Below the pieces are notes generated by a model, which saw nothing but the letters and a program-made list of their open reading frames with translations, had not been told where the DNA came from and did not search any database. The translations under genes were made by a program, and so were the position numbers. Positions 39,383-51,847 of a stretch of 64,000 nt of DNA are shown here, piece by piece. The stretch's first letter is position 1. The number at the start of each line of letters is the position of its first letter. Origin of the DNA: Hepsetus odoe (Eukaryota; Chordata; Actinopteri; Characiformes; Hepsetidae); contig CM029379.1 in NCBI GenBank assembly GCA_017165825.1, positions 21,839,972-21,903,971 on the forward strand. Direction: 5' to 3'.

Positions 39383-41564
39383 TTTCAGCGTTTACAAACT
39401 GATAAATCTCAATTTGACCTTACAACTAGACTGAGTGAATCTTAACACATCACCTTATGTTTTAGCCCCTTTTTAGCCCCTTTCCAAGATAAGAAATCTA
39501 GTTTAAATGCTGCTCCAATGATCCATTAGAAATCACAACAAGAAGTGTGTCATAAAAGACAAATATCATATTTTTGCCCCCGAGTACAGGCTTGGCAGAC
39601 AGCCATTTTAAAATGCTAATCTCCTCCTACCTTCTCAGCATGATCAAAAGCTAAAGCGTTCTAAGAGTCTTATTAAAATGCTGTTTATTTTGTGGAGTAG
39701 ATTTTCCCTTTGATTCGTCGGCACTCTGCCAGCACACCAGAGCCATATGTTTCCTGTTTCTTTTGACCAAAACTGCCGTTATGTACTTGAAACTGCTATG
39801 TGTCTGTTTGTCTTAAGAAATGAAATGTTTGCAGGTCATTCTTGACAGTTTTGACAGTGTTATAGTTGCTGTAAAGGGAGTTGATCTATCATAGATGATT
39901 TGTGAGTGTGAAAAAATGGCCTGTCAGCTCACTTTTAATATATATAAACTAGGCTCTGCAAACTCCCAGAGACCAATACATCAATAGAGAACAATTATCT
40001 CCATGCTGACAGGTGATCAATTTTCCCATATTTATTAGATCAGCCTTGTGACAGTAAGATGGAGAATTTTATCTGAAAAAGGCTGCCCTGTCAACTCTTG
40101 ATGTCATAAAACCAGACCATAATTGTGTATGTGGAGGTAGTAGATATCTTTTGAGTCTGTTTTTATGTCTTTATTCCAGTACGGCAAATCAGTGGTTGTC
40201 TTGCCTAGTGACGAAGAAATAAAAAATGGAAATGGAAAAGAAATGAAAATGGAGTGAATTAATGTAAACGAACGGTACTTAATATTTGTTTGCATGATTC
40301 TTGCTTGTAAAAAATACACCAAGCCTGTGCCCCAGTGACTCCACCAATTTGTTTTTTTCATTGGTTATGCTTTTCTACCACAGCATCTTTCATTTCTGGG
40401 GTTTCCCTCCTCGGTCTCCTCTTTAGGAAGTGAAATGTAGGTTAAACTGGATTATTATCTGGTGACATTCTGAATAGTTGTAATGGTAAAGTTGGTGAAA
40501 TGGACCCGTAAGTCTAATTTTATAGAAAGTAAAATGAACAGAATGTGTTAAGAAAGTGGTGGACAGCTCTGAAGAAGCATAAACTGAAAGCAAAGCAAGC
40601 AGCCGTAGGATGGTAGGCAATAACAAGGGAGATGAAAAATGACGTCTTCAGCAGAAATATATTAAGATCTCTTTCAGTGTGAGGGCTGAGTTTTGTTTAT
40701 TGTTTTAAGGTGCAACCTGGGTGGTAGTCTTCCTGCACAGTGGGCTAAGTTGGAAAGGAAACAAAAAACTTGTTTTTTTTTTGACAATTGAGTTGTCAAG
40801 CAGCTTATGGGGCAATCCACCTGGATTTTTTTAGCCTCCAAAAACACACATGTGATCCCTTAATTTCTTATTGAAAATAAGGCTTATTGGCTTATTTATG
40901 TATTTATTTATTTTTTTGTCCACTCTAAGTTAGACTCAAAGGGATGAATACACAGGTTTCCTACATTGTGTAAGAGTATAGCTATGCTGTGGGCTTTAGT
41001 GCTGCTACAGATTCAAGGTGTCATTTTTGCAGTGAAAGTTATTTTCAATGAAGGAGAAAAGGATAGAGAGTGAAAAACTTCTGAATGAGTTAGTGAGAAA
41101 AGAAGTGAGAGAAAGAAGGTGGGAGTAGGTGATGGAAAGCTAGCACAGACCCTGAAAAATGCTTCAGTAAACATGCACATCTGTTCTTGTTTCCTCTTTC
41201 TCTCCTTCCATCTCTCCCTTGTTTCTTTCTCTCCGCGCAGACGTTGTTCCTTTTTTCTATTTAGTACATGAGCATGAAATCCTCACTTATATATTGTTGT
41301 ATATAATGTTGGATTTACTAGCCTGAGTGATTACATATATTCCTATAAACTCATCCTGCTGGAATTATTGTGGCCTTAGTCATACAGAGCAAGTTTTAAA
41401 AGGTATTCGGTGTATAAAGCAACATGTCGCCTAATCTTCAGATACTCTATAATGAGAACTTCAAAAGAAGGAAAATAAACCGTTTCTAGAAAGTTAAAGT
41501 AATTGTCCCAATCAGCATGAAATTACCTACTGAAAGTGCAACTTATGTTTTGGAAAAATAGAGA

Positions 41565-42111
41565 TACAGTACTGTGCAAAAGTTTTAGGTGTGGAAAAAA
41601 TGCTGTAAACAAAGAATGCTTTCAGAAATGGAAGTGTTTATCATTTATTTTCATCAATCAGCAAAATGCAGTGAATGAACAAAAGAGAAATCTAAATCAA
41701 ATCAATATTTGGTGTGACCACCCTTTGCCTTCAAAACAGCATCAATTCTTCTAGGTACACTTGCACACAGTTTTTGAAGGAACTCGACTGGTAGGTTGTT
41801 CCAAACATCTTGGAGAACTAACCACAGATCTTCTGTGGATGTAGGCTTCCTCACATCCTTCTGTCTCTTCATGTAATCCAGACACACTGGATGATGTTGA
41901 GATCAGGGCTCTGTGGGGGCCAGAAGACCTGATGCTGGTTTGAAGGCAAAAGGTAGTAACACCAAATATTGATTTGATTTAGATTTTTCTTTTGTTCACT
42001 CATTTTGCATTTTGTGAATTGATAAAAATAAACAATCATTATATTTTTGAAAGCATTCTTTGTTTACAGCATTTTTTCCACACCTGCCTAAAACTTTTGC
42101 ACAGTACTGTA
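41565..42111. mobile_element. Tc1/mariner derivative with about 150-bp terminal inverted repeats
   Basis: The left arm 41565-41714 and right arm 41960-42111 are inverted copies, starting TACAGTACTGTGCAAAAG at each outer end next to TA. The left arm lacks four bases (GCAG) after TTTTAG that the right arm keeps. Between them the minus strand (41702-41887) encodes a transposase C-terminus ending RRIDAVLKAKGGHTKY, preceded by WNNLPVEFLQKL. No catalytic core remains, so it is non-autonomous. Confidence 0.92.
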
Positions 42112-43072
42112 CAACACACACTAAGATGACCTGCATACAAATGCTCCTGAGTGTCGCTTATTATCAAAACACTAGCCTCTACTCAACTCTAGTTTCCATC
42201 CATCTGGTTCCCCCTGCCATGGCTGGTAGTTCAAGGAAGAATTATTAGCTTCGCACCTTCAAGTGCAAAATGCAAAATAAATCACATTTGAAATTAAGAA
42301 CACATTATAAATGAAGGTATTTTATAAATAATGTCACACACTAAGGTGTTTTTTTTAACTGGATTAAACAATATTATTTCCATTGTAAGATATAGCTTGC
42401 CCAGCTTTCCCAAAAATGGCTTAGAAAGAATGCATTATTGGGAGGAGTATCAGCAAGTCAGTTGTATACATACAGTGGGTTTATTGGTCGTATTCAGAAG
42501 AATAAATGTGCTTGATTGTAGCATTTAGTCTTGAGCTGCTTCTCTTTAATCCAGGGGGCTGAAGGTTCAGGAGCTTTGCTCATGCCGGAGCTTTCTGCTG
42601 TTGCTCTTTTGACGTTTGTCAGGCTTTGATGCTCTCTCTCATATTTCTCTTTCTCTCTCAAATTCTCTCTCACTCTCTCTTTCCTCTCTCTGCTTGTCTA
42701 TTGTTGACTGGTGCTGTACAATCCCCAGCATGATATCACAAAGCAACACAATAACAAACCTGGAAGAATGAGCACAACAAAAGAGCCGATTACACCCAAC
42801 ACGTCAAAGCAGACACACACTCTCTGAGCACACGGTAATGCAGAGGAGTGTTATTGATCTGATAATGAGCTCACAAGTGCTAACTAGTGCATGTGTGCAG
42901 ATTTTCAGAGAGCAGCAACATTAAACTGGGAATATTGCTGTAGTCAACCCTTGTGACTATACATGTGTATAGTTGTTTGTTTGTGTGAATGCATGTGTGA
43001 CATTCCTCATTTATGCCTAGAGTATGTGTATAACCCACCTCTCACCTCCCACCTCTATGCATGTATAGCTGT

Positions 43073-43106
43073 GCGTGTGTGTGTGTGTGTATCTGTGTGT
43101 CTGTGT

Positions 43107-43149
<43 letters not shown>
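43073..43149. repeat. (GT)n microsatellite
   Basis: Interrupted by ATC and CTG. Confidence 0.97.
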
Positions 43150-43150
<1 letters not shown>

Positions 43151-43958
43151 TCAAAGCAGATTGTGACATACATGCAGTACTAATGGTCAATGTAGGTGTT
43201 CTTTTCTGCTGACTGGCAGGTAGGGTGCAAATTTTGATAGGCCATTGAAAAAAGCAAATATGACTTTGCAAAATATCTTTTAGAAAGCTCTTGGAAAAGA
43301 AAATACCTTGAATATCTCAAATTAATCACGTTGTGCAATGCAAGCAAGCAGGAGACCTTGACTAAGAAGAACCACCTGTCATGTTTTTATGGCTCATAAT
43401 TATATTTCAGTGACTTTAACTTTCATCATGTGTCTGGCAGTCCAGGGAAAAGTAGGTATTTAATGCATTTACACCCCAGCGATATTTGTATTTGTGTGTC
43501 TTGGAAATGATTTTAGCCTTGCGACCAGCCTGAGGGCCCCTGGCCACTTGGGACATTGAGCTTTGCAGTCAAACGAGCAATTCTCTAACCATTTTACCAG
43601 GTCTCAGTCTTGCATACTTTAGCAACAAGCCTTTAGCATTGTATTGGGACACGTGTGTGAAATACTGCCATGACAACTCCTGCTTTCCTTTGGCCTAGAG
43701 GTGCCATTATGATGCAAGTGCCTGAAATACATGCTGAGGTTTATGGCCCTACCTGAAGGCCTAGCTCTCATAGCCACTGCAAAATCCCCAAGAGAGAAAA
43801 CCACCATTTCCCCTAAAAATAATAAGCATCACATGCACATAGTAGACAAAGCCATAGGAATTACAGGATCATGAGCATGAACATAATTTTTTTTTTACAG
43901 GCTGTTGTTACTATTGTTGTGGAATGCACTATAGTTCTCCACTTGTACGTGGGTGTAT

Positions 43959-43961
<3 letters not shown>

Positions 43962-44035
<74 letters not shown>
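43962..44035. repeat. (GT)n microsatellite
   Basis: About 36 uninterrupted units. Confidence 0.98.
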
Positions 44036-44036
<1 letters not shown>

Positions 44037-45008
44037 ATTTGTAGGTGTTTTCATACTGACTGGCTGAGAGACTATTGTTCTGCATCCACAAAGATACTTG
44101 AAAGTTTGTGAAGCCTATAAGAATGTATTACATGTCTGCATAAGTATGACCTTAAATGACACCAGATTTGAGAACAGTTGAAAATAGAGTTGTGTTTTTA
44201 ATCAGCTGGATGCCAGTTAGGAGTGACTGGCCACTCTGTTTTATTTAAAAATAAAACAGAATCTATTAAAGACTAATCAACACAACAAATGTTGTGGAAG
44301 TGTATTGTGGCACGAACAAAGAGACCCAAGGTAACTTCTAAGCAAAAACCTCTCTCACATAGGCTAATGTTAATGAGTTCTCTATCAGGAAGACATAAAC
44401 AACAATAGCGTTCACAGCAGGGTTTCAGTGAGGAAGCTTGGAGCGCATTGTTCTCCAAAAAACATCAGTGTCTTGCTAAAGATCACATGGATTAGCCAGA
44501 AAGCTATTGAAATAAAAAAGCATAGATGATGAAACCAAAATAGAAAATTTGTTTCAAACAAGAAGCTTTTTTTTTTAGAAAACATAATTATGCAAAAATA
44601 TAGAGAATCCTCTAATACCTTTTAAGTACCATCTTTTTAAGTATGGCCTATATCAGAACAGAATATAATTTTTTTTGTTTAGTATTATTTAAGGTTTTAG
44701 TCCATTGTGTTGTTTAAGAACCACTTTGGCCAAGAACCATGCAGATTCCATCATGGAGTACAACAATGATAACTGATTGCGGTCCCAATTTTCTATGTAT
44801 TATTATTGCGTGAGGCAGAGAAAAAAAAAGTCGGGGAAACAAGGTCAAGGGGTACCTCACACTGAGGTGTTTGTCTGATACAACTGGTATAACAGTTGAT
44901 GTTGATTATTTTACGAGTGTTTGCCTCATTTGGTATTGGTTGCATTTTTGGGCTCCGCAGAATGCAGATTTCCACTGATTATATAACTGCGCTGGACAGA
45001 TCTATGGC

Positions 45009-45050
45009 TGACTGATTGATTGATTGATTGACTGATTGATTGATTGATTT
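45009..45050. repeat. (TGAT)n microsatellite
   Basis: About ten units with two GAC variants. Confidence 0.95.
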
Positions 45051-45429
45051 TTTGTGGATCTGCTGTCTACCAGCAGCTCAGTAATGTGTCTCCTCAGGCA
45101 TCACTCAGTATCCATAAGACTATATACCTGGTCAGTACCGAAGCTGCTTCTGTTTGAGGTTCTTCTTAACAAAAATGACAAAGGAGCTGCAGAGCTGTCA
45201 GTTAATATTGTCTCTCAGCATTAAGTCAAAGGTTTTGCAAGTTTTTGCTACTGCAATGGAAAACTTGTGCCCATCCCTATTTTAAAACTGATTTCGATGA
45301 GGGTGAAGCTGATTTCTTGCATGTCTTTTGCGCACAACAACCATGAAACTGTATTGAAGTTGTGGGAATAACGCATAATGTAGTTTTTTTTAAACAAATT
45401 GAGTGCTAATCTTCCTGTCCCTCCTTTTT

Positions 45430-45610
45430 TCAGCTGGATCTCGTACAGGTGGCTGGCAGCTGGCCGACTCTCTCCTCATTAATGAATCGCCCGTTCTCCT
45501 AATGATGGTCAGGCCCGGCCGTGCCAACACCATCAAAATGCCACCAGCATTACGGTGGCCCTGTCCAAACACACAGAGCCTAATTACCCAACACTGTTTA
45601 CCAAGCTGAC
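45430..45610. other. Candidate conserved non-coding element
   Basis: Compact GC-richer block with CTCATTAATGAATCG and GCCTAATTACCC. An open frame crosses it but lacks splice sites in phase and family match. Confidence 0.33.
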
Positions 45611-46924
45611 TCTCCTCTCTACCACTGCCATAAAATGGCATGCTTTATGTTGTCAAGACCGGAATTGCCAGATTTCATTTTTAAAACCCTACTGGAAGCT
45701 TTTTTAACTTATTTGGATACATTTAAGAGATTAGATTAGATTAAGGCCCTGAATTTCTTAAATAACAACTTTAAAAAAATGATTTGACAAAAGGAAGCTG
45801 TGTTATGTGTGTTAAGCATATTTTATAGAACCCAGACCAAAGGAAGTCCTTACAGCGCCGTTTCTGTGAGATCTGACCCCGTCTAAATGCACAGCCCATT
45901 GGGTTTCTCACAGGCCCTCTTGTAGAAGCATTTTCTCCTTCTGTACGAAAACAGCAGACATAAAAATGCGTTGCCCTATCCAGAGGGAAGTACGGATGAT
46001 GAAACCAAAATTTGTCAAAGCAGAAAGAAAAAACAAAAAGACAAACAAAAACCAAACAAACGAAAAGGAAAGAAACACTGTGGAAAAAACAAAAACAGAA
46101 CGCTCAGCAGGAGTTTCTTTAAAGTGCAGTTGCTGAACGCCTTAACCTCTCTCTTAGATGCTTAGGGATTGCCGTTTTTCACACTGTTAACAGTGGGCTT
46201 TCAGGATTAGGATCACGTTGGTTGACTATCAGTATGTTTTTCCTCTCTGTCCACCTTAGAGCAGTTTGTTGTTTCCGAGTTTCTCTGTGAACAAAGGAGG
46301 TTTTAAAAATAAAAAGTGCGGTAGTTTTTTTGGAATTATATAGGAAAAATTACTGTTGCTACACTGAATAACCTTGCAGCTGAGTGGTTTAAGGTGATAT
46401 TTTAAAGACTCTTTTATTAAAATCAGTCCTCATTAATCTTGGCATTCAAATGGACTTTCCTGATTAAAAAAAAATGTTCACGAAATGACACTATTTTAGG
46501 AGCCTGTGTTTGTGAGAGTGTAGAAAAGTGAGAAGTTTTTTTGAGAAGGGAACAGTTTCACAAAGGCAGTGGTGTTGATAAAGTGGTTTTAGGAATGAAT
46601 ATTGATGTAGTTTTTGTTGCTGTGAAGAAGTTCACTTGAAACATTTAGCCCTTATCCTGCAGTATGTGTTGTAGGAGAAAAATATTTTGGCAGATGAAGT
46701 TCTGCTGTGCAAGTGACAACTGCACAGGGCGCTAACCTTTATCACTCAGAGTTTTTAATTGGAACGCGTCTGAGGCACGTTTAGTCAAAAAGGACAAAAG
46801 TGTAATTATCATGCAGCACAAGAATGGGACTGCCAAAGGTTAGGCTTAGCAGCGTGCTAAAAAAAAAAAAAAAGCCCTCCCAAAACATTTTTAAAGAAAT
46901 AGATGGAAAATGCAAATACAGTGG

Positions 46925-47300
46925 CACATTTTGCCCGCTTGTAGCCAAGCAGGCTCTTTTTGATCCGGCTGTGCGTGTTTCTTCATGGCAGATGCCATAT
47001 TAAACCCTGGAGCGCTTGCCGCTTCCTCCAGCCTGCACTATTAGGGTAATTAAAGCACAAAATGCTATCTGACTGCAAATTTCTGCACAAACCCGGCCTT
47101 TTGGCACCTCCTCTATCCGGCTGGAGTGGGAGGCGCGTTCTCGGCTCAACCCAATTACCAAAAACATGGTTAAAAAAACGCTTTGATTGGCCAGCTTTCT
47201 CTCCTCATTATTGAGCCAAGTCAAGGTCACAGATTCAATTAAAAATTCCTGTTTGGACACAAAGCCGGGAAATGCCACTTGTACGCACATTGCAGATGCT
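46925..47300. other. Candidate conserved non-coding element
   Basis: GC-richer unique stretch with GGTAATTAAAG, CCCAATTACC, CTTTGATTGG and TCAAGGTCA (47221-47229, the extended nuclear-receptor half-site), about 460 nt before the next LNS2 exon. Function is inferred. Confidence 0.38.
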
Positions 47301-47637
47301 CTAAGACTTCAAAGAAACATCACACCGAGATAGACTGTTTGGTGGTCCTCACTCTCTCTTTCTTTTTTCTGACTCTCTATAACAGTAGAAGTATGGAGAA
47401 GTGATCATATAGGGGATTTTTATTGCTTATTACCGTGCTATAGCTCTGTGGATAAATGTGCACAGGGAGGAAGGTTTATTGCTGGTGGCTGTGACGTACA
47501 GTGTATTGAATATGAAGGTCAGCATGGTGGGGCCCTGCAGCTGTACTCTATAGAAACTTCCATCAAGAGCTGTAAAAACCTGAACCTTTTGGAAAACAAC
47601 AGAGTTGGCGACTGCTCCAGTTTCAACCAGTGTTTAA

Positions 47638-47738
47638 TCCAACCTCTTCCTTTCCTTTCCTCTATTTCTTCTTTCCTCTCTTTCTCTGGGGATCTCTCTC
47701 TCTTTCCCACTCTCTTTCTCTCTGTGTCTCTCTCTCTG
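47638..47738 (+). promoter_or_regulatory. Extended CU-rich tract upstream of the LNS2 exon acceptor
   Basis: About 100 nt of runs such as TTCCTTTCC and CTCTCTCT end roughly 20 nt before the AG. This composition is what polypyrimidine-tract binding proteins bind in RNA (family knowledge). A role here is inference. Confidence 0.4.
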
Positions 47739-47760
47739 GTGGGCTGTGCCCAATGAACAG

Positions 47761-47922
47761 GTGACCATATCAGTGGATGGTATTTTAACCACCACTGGTT
47801 ACACGCAGGAGGATTACACTATGTTAGGCTCAGACGATTTTTTCTACATCGGTGGAAGCCCCAACACTGCTGACCTTCCCGGATCACCGGTCAGCAACAA
47901 CTTCATGGGATGCCTCAAAGAT
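47761..47922 (+). CDS. nrxn2: nrxn2 exon: C-terminal part of LNS2
   Basis: This 162-nt exon (54 codons, phase 0 to 0) runs from V-T-I-S-V-D-G to F-M-G-C-L-K-D. It follows directly on splice site 2 and holds the conserved LNS2 strands TTTGYTQEDYTMLGS and GSPVSNNFMGCLKD. The DDFFYIGGSPNT variant (Ile and Asn) and the final Asp rather than Glu match neurexin-2 as I recall it; neurexin-1 and 3 have V, S and E. Cys in GCLKD is expected to pair within LNS2. Acceptor is AATGAACAG, with the strong CU tract set back about 20 nt from the AG; donor is GAT|GTAAGT, near consensus. Confidence 0.97.
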
Positions 47923-48024
47923 GTAAGTGGACACAAAAAAGAAGAGATAAACAAAAATGTTGTATAAGATGATTTCCATTCAGTCACTATATGATCATAT
48001 GCAATTACATAACACCTACAAATG

Positions 48025-48026
<2 letters not shown>

Positions 48027-48084
<58 letters not shown>
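48027..48084. repeat. (GT)n microsatellite
   Basis: About 105 nt after the LNS2 exon donor. Confidence 0.98.
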
Positions 48085-48086
<2 letters not shown>

Positions 48087-48376
48087 CCTTTGTATTTGTC
48101 TAGTGGTTTGAAGCACTAAAAATGTCATTTAAGTCAAATGTATCCCAGCTATATTGCATGACATAATTGCAAACAGAATTTTTTCTTACATATAGTAAGG
48201 CAGGATACTTTTTTTTTGATGATGAGATGTTTATCATATTAATTAACAAGGAAAATGGATCAGTTTTTTTTTTTTACTTCGTTTTGACTATAATAGAAGA
48301 AGAATTTTTTTTGAAAAGAAATTGACTCTAAAGCAGATCTCAGTAACATTAAGATCATTCTCGCCTCACAGAGAGA

Positions 48377-48627
48377 AAAGTGAAAATGAAAGTGACAACC
48401 CTCGTCATTGTGAAACGAAGCACAGCGCAACACAACAAAATTCAACGTCTGCGTTTCACCCATACACACATGTGCAGTAGGGGGCAGCTATTGAAAGCAC
48501 CCGGGGAGCAGTGACAGGGACAGTACCTTGCTCAAAGATACCTTAATGCAACCTACTGGTGAGGGAATCAAACCCACAATCTTCCGATCCGGGGCAACAC
48601 CCTAACCACTAGACCACTGCTACCCCA
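48377..48627 (-). mobile_element. SINE, near full length
   Basis: Reverse copy in the intron after the LNS2 exon. It ends TAACCACTAGACCACTGCTACCCCA and carries AGGGGGCAGCTATTGAAAGC, close in sequence to the other copies and one of the better preserved. Confidence 0.88.
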
Positions 48628-49140
48628 GTGCAGCACTCAAAGTTTCCACTAGTTTATTAGATACTTCATTGAGTTCATTAGTTTACCTTCAACAACTAAG
48701 CAAGGAGCACCCTTTGCAACACTGTGGACAATACGTTTCAACAACGGGAAAGTGGTTACTCCACTTTTAATACTGACTATTATTTATTTATTTATCATAT
48801 TTTTATTTTTAATACATTTTAAATCCTTTTCCTTCTAAGAAAGTTTGTATTACTAAAGTTCAATACCAGTTTAATTTTGAGGCACAGTGAGTGCTGACAT
48901 TTTACAACTAGAAGGACCTGAGGACAGTTCCAAGTGACCTGGCACCTTTCTGTGCGGGGATTGTGTGTGTGCACGCGTGTGTGTTAGTGGATGTGGGTGT
49001 GTGTGCCCACTTGTTTTCTTTAATTAACTCAATTTTAGAGTAGTTGGTAAGCCAGCTTTAGCATCCTGACAGGCAAATTAAAAATTGATTTCTTCGATTG
49101 GCTTTGGCACTGCCTGCTTGTGTGTCTCTTTGTGCTTATG

Positions 49141-49144
49141 CACA

Positions 49145-49182
<38 letters not shown>

Positions 49183-49192
49183 CACACACACA
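49141..49192. repeat. (CA)n microsatellite
   Basis: Broken by two TCTCA steps. Confidence 0.96.
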
Positions 49193-49564
49193 GCCAGGGA
49201 AAAGAGGGGACATAAGCACTTTCTCAGCAATATGGAATCACCCTTCTCTCTTTAAAAGAGGGGAATGGTATATTTTGTTGTGTATTTATGAATGTACAGT
49301 CACTTTGAGATAAGTAAAGGGTGAAAGTACTTTTGCCCAATGCAAAAAACTAACCAACAAAAAGTAATCCCATATAAAAAAAATAATCCTAAGCCTAGTC
49401 CTGCACTACACAACATTTTTTTTAGCACAAAGAACCTCAGTTTTTAAGGTTTGGAGCACTGGTGTGTAAAGCTTACTTTCCATTGCTCTGCTAATACTTA
49501 AGACAACAGGATTGTGTTCAGTTTTTCCTGAATGTTGTGAGACAAGCAGCAAAGTCTGGCCTAC

Positions 49565-49788
49565 ATGAAAGTGAATGTGACTATTCTTGTCATCATTATG
49601 AAATAGAGCACAGCACATTGAGCCACAACCAAATTTAACCTCTGCATTTTACCCATGCACACACACACACACATACAGCAGGGGGCAGTTATTGACACCT
49701 TGCTCAAGTGTACCTCAGGGCAACCTACTAGTCTGGGATTCAAACCCATTACCTTCAACTCCCTAACCACTAGGCCACCGCTGCCCCA
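49565..49788 (-). mobile_element. SINE, internally shortened
   Basis: Reverse copy with GTGACTATTCTTGTCAT at one end and CTAACCACTAGGCCACCGCTGCCCCA at the other. The CACCCGGGGAGCAGTGA segment is deleted after CAGTTATTGA. Confidence 0.85.
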
Positions 49789-51194
49789 TGATCACTGAGT
49801 AAATTACTCAACATTATTTTTCATCTTGGAATCTTGCTGGAGATGTGTTTTTGCACTATTGCAACCACATGTTTTCAAGTCATTTTGTTTTTTGTGTGTG
49901 TGTTATAGTTTATGCATTATGCTAAACTAGTGTACACACATACTGTAATTCAACAATAAGTCAGGATTTTTTATCTGATTATTGTATATGGTGTTGCTAT
50001 AGACTAAGATGCTGACTGGAAGAACACTGCTCTCTACAAGTTTGTTTACCCAACTCTGATTCAGTTCAACAGAAACTGATGAAGTCCTTCGCCTGATGAA
50101 CAAGTCAAATTTAGAGCAGGGAAAGTATAAGTACAAGTGCTTGACCCATCTAAGACTGTGTGAAGCTGTAATTTCACTGCTCTCTTGGGGTAAATCTCAC
50201 TACCTTCTGTCAACTAACCCAACTCAGCATTCTTTAAACTTTCAGAAGTTTCCAAAGCAACAAATAATATGCTTATTTCTACTCTCTGGCATTCTCTCTT
50301 TGTTCCTTATCGTCATTTTAAACACTTGCCTAGGCAAACAAGAAATCCCACTGAAGCAAGTCTCTGTCCCTCAAATATAAATTGTCTCCTTCAAGCTTCC
50401 AATCATAATTAGGTGTTATTTACAGTTACGACCTGTGGGGATTATTAAGAGTTTTTATGCTATGAATAACTTTTTCAAATTATTCAGATTTTTTTTTTAT
50501 ATCTCATTATGTATGAGGCCAGTATTTTCACACTTTTCTTTTTAAATGAAAATCAAAAGTGAATAACTGATCCATGTGGAGCAGAACATTTCTCCTGTTA
50601 AAATGAGAAGTTACTGCCTGTCCTAGACCTCAGGTTGTGCACATGTTATACTCTCCTATTCTATAATGATCTACAAATGCCTGTGGCTCAGCTTCAATAC
50701 TTTTTGTAAGGTGAATCAGGACTTGGATTAGGAACCACAGGACTAGGATTAGGAACCAGATTAATATCTTTATTACCAAGTTGTTACATTTTGGCTAATT
50801 AGCTCTATTTTAGAACAGTCCTATTATGTTCCTTCATGGGAAAGTGTGCATAATGCAACCTGGGTTGACATAAGGACTAATCTATTTGGCCTAATCTAAG
50901 AATGTAACCCTGCAATGTAGCACAATCAGGAGAAGACTCTTGATGAGACACCTCTATTTAATTGTTCAGTACTGCAGAAAAATACATCATTTCATATCGT
51001 CAACTACTGAAACTGTCGTTTTCACTGCTGTGAGGTAAGATAAAAGTTTAAAAAAATCAGAAACTCTGGGATCAAAATAGTTAATAGAATTTATTTACAA
51101 CTTTCAGAGATTCATTACTAAATTCATTCTAATGGCACACCAGCATTGTTTTTTTTTTTTCCAGTCTTGACATCCCATGTACCCCCCTCTACAG

Positions 51195-51633
51195 GTCGTG
51201 TACAAGAACAATGACTTCAAACTGGAGCTTTCTCGACTGGCCATCGAGCATGACCCTAAGATCAGTCTCCATGGTGACCTGGTGTTCCGGTGCGAGGATG
51301 TCGCTGCCCTTGACCCTGTCACCTTTGAGACGCCCGAATCGTACATTGCCCTCCCACGCTGGGACACCAAAAAGACCAGCTCCATCTCCTTTGACTTCCG
51401 CACCACCGAGCCAAGTGGCCTGCTGCTCTTCAGCCATGGGAAGCCTCAAGGCACCAAGGAACAGCGGCATGGCCGTGAGCTGAAGACAGATTACTTTGCC
51501 ATGGAGCTGCTAGATGGATTCCTCTTCCTGCTGATGGACATGGGCTCTGGGAGCATCAAGATCAAAGCCAGCAATAAGAAGGTCAATGATGGAGAGTGGT
51601 GCCATGTGGACTTTCAGAGAGAAGGGAGGAAAG
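51195..51633 (+). CDS. nrxn2: nrxn2 exon: end of LNS2 and most of LNS3
   Basis: This 439-nt exon (phase 0 to 1) begins V-V-Y-K-N-N-D-F-K-L-E-L-S-R-L, finishing LNS2, then passes through a Cys-containing linker (FRCEDVAALDPVTF) into LNS3 with FDFRTTEPSGLLLFSHG, DYFAMELLDG and LMDMGSGSIKIKA. It ends K-V-N-D-G-E-W-C-H-V-D-F-Q-R-E-G-R-K-G. VVYKNNDFKLELSRLA, CEDVAALDPVTF and GEWCHVDFQR are hallmarks of neurexin-2 rather than 1 or 3. The middle segment HGKPQGTKEQRHGREL is the variable LNS3 loop. Acceptor is TCTACAG, donor is AAAG|GTAAGA. Codon use is GC-rich compared with the flanking intron, as for the other exons. Minus-strand open frames across it are shadows. Confidence 0.97.
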
Positions 51634-51847
51634 GTAAGAAAGAGACAAGAAGTTACATTGCCTTAAAGAAGCAATGTGCCTTTTAACTTTGCAATGACAT
51701 TTAAATAAGCACTGTTATTTTATGTTATGAGAACTTCAGCTGCAATAAACCACACCCCACATAGTATTTTTATGATGATTATTTTTTATATGATTAAAAA
51801 TAGCAATTTATTAATGTATGTAATTAATTTATAGTCATATTTTGTCA

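Larger units (their letters stand above)
34488..47760 (+). other. 13-kb intron between the SS2 microexon and the next LNS2 exon
   Basis: The first 3 kb are T-rich with repeated ACTAAC/ACTAAT motifs, two (AT)n blocks and one exon-like island at 37554-37624. Further on are (GT) arrays, a Tc1/mariner derivative at 41565-42111, a (TGAT)n tract at 45009-45050, and GC-richer unique stretches (45430-45610, 46925-47300) that resemble conserved non-coding sequence. The last 120 nt are CU-rich before AACAG at 47760. Confidence 0.8.
47923..51194 (+). other. Intron between LNS2 and LNS2/LNS3 exons
   Basis: It starts GTAAGT and ends CCCCCCTCTACAG. It contains a (GT)n at 48027-48084, a complete minus-strand SINE at 48377-48627, a second at 49565-49788, a (CA)n at 49141-49192 and otherwise AT-rich sequence. 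No other gene is seen. Confidence 0.85.

Noticed and set aside
47448..47756. 102-codon open frame just before the LNS2 exon
   Set aside because: It lies in the CU-rich tract upstream of the acceptor and has no family match.
51104..51470. Minus-strand open frames over the LNS3 exon
   Set aside because: Shadows of the GC-rich coding exon.
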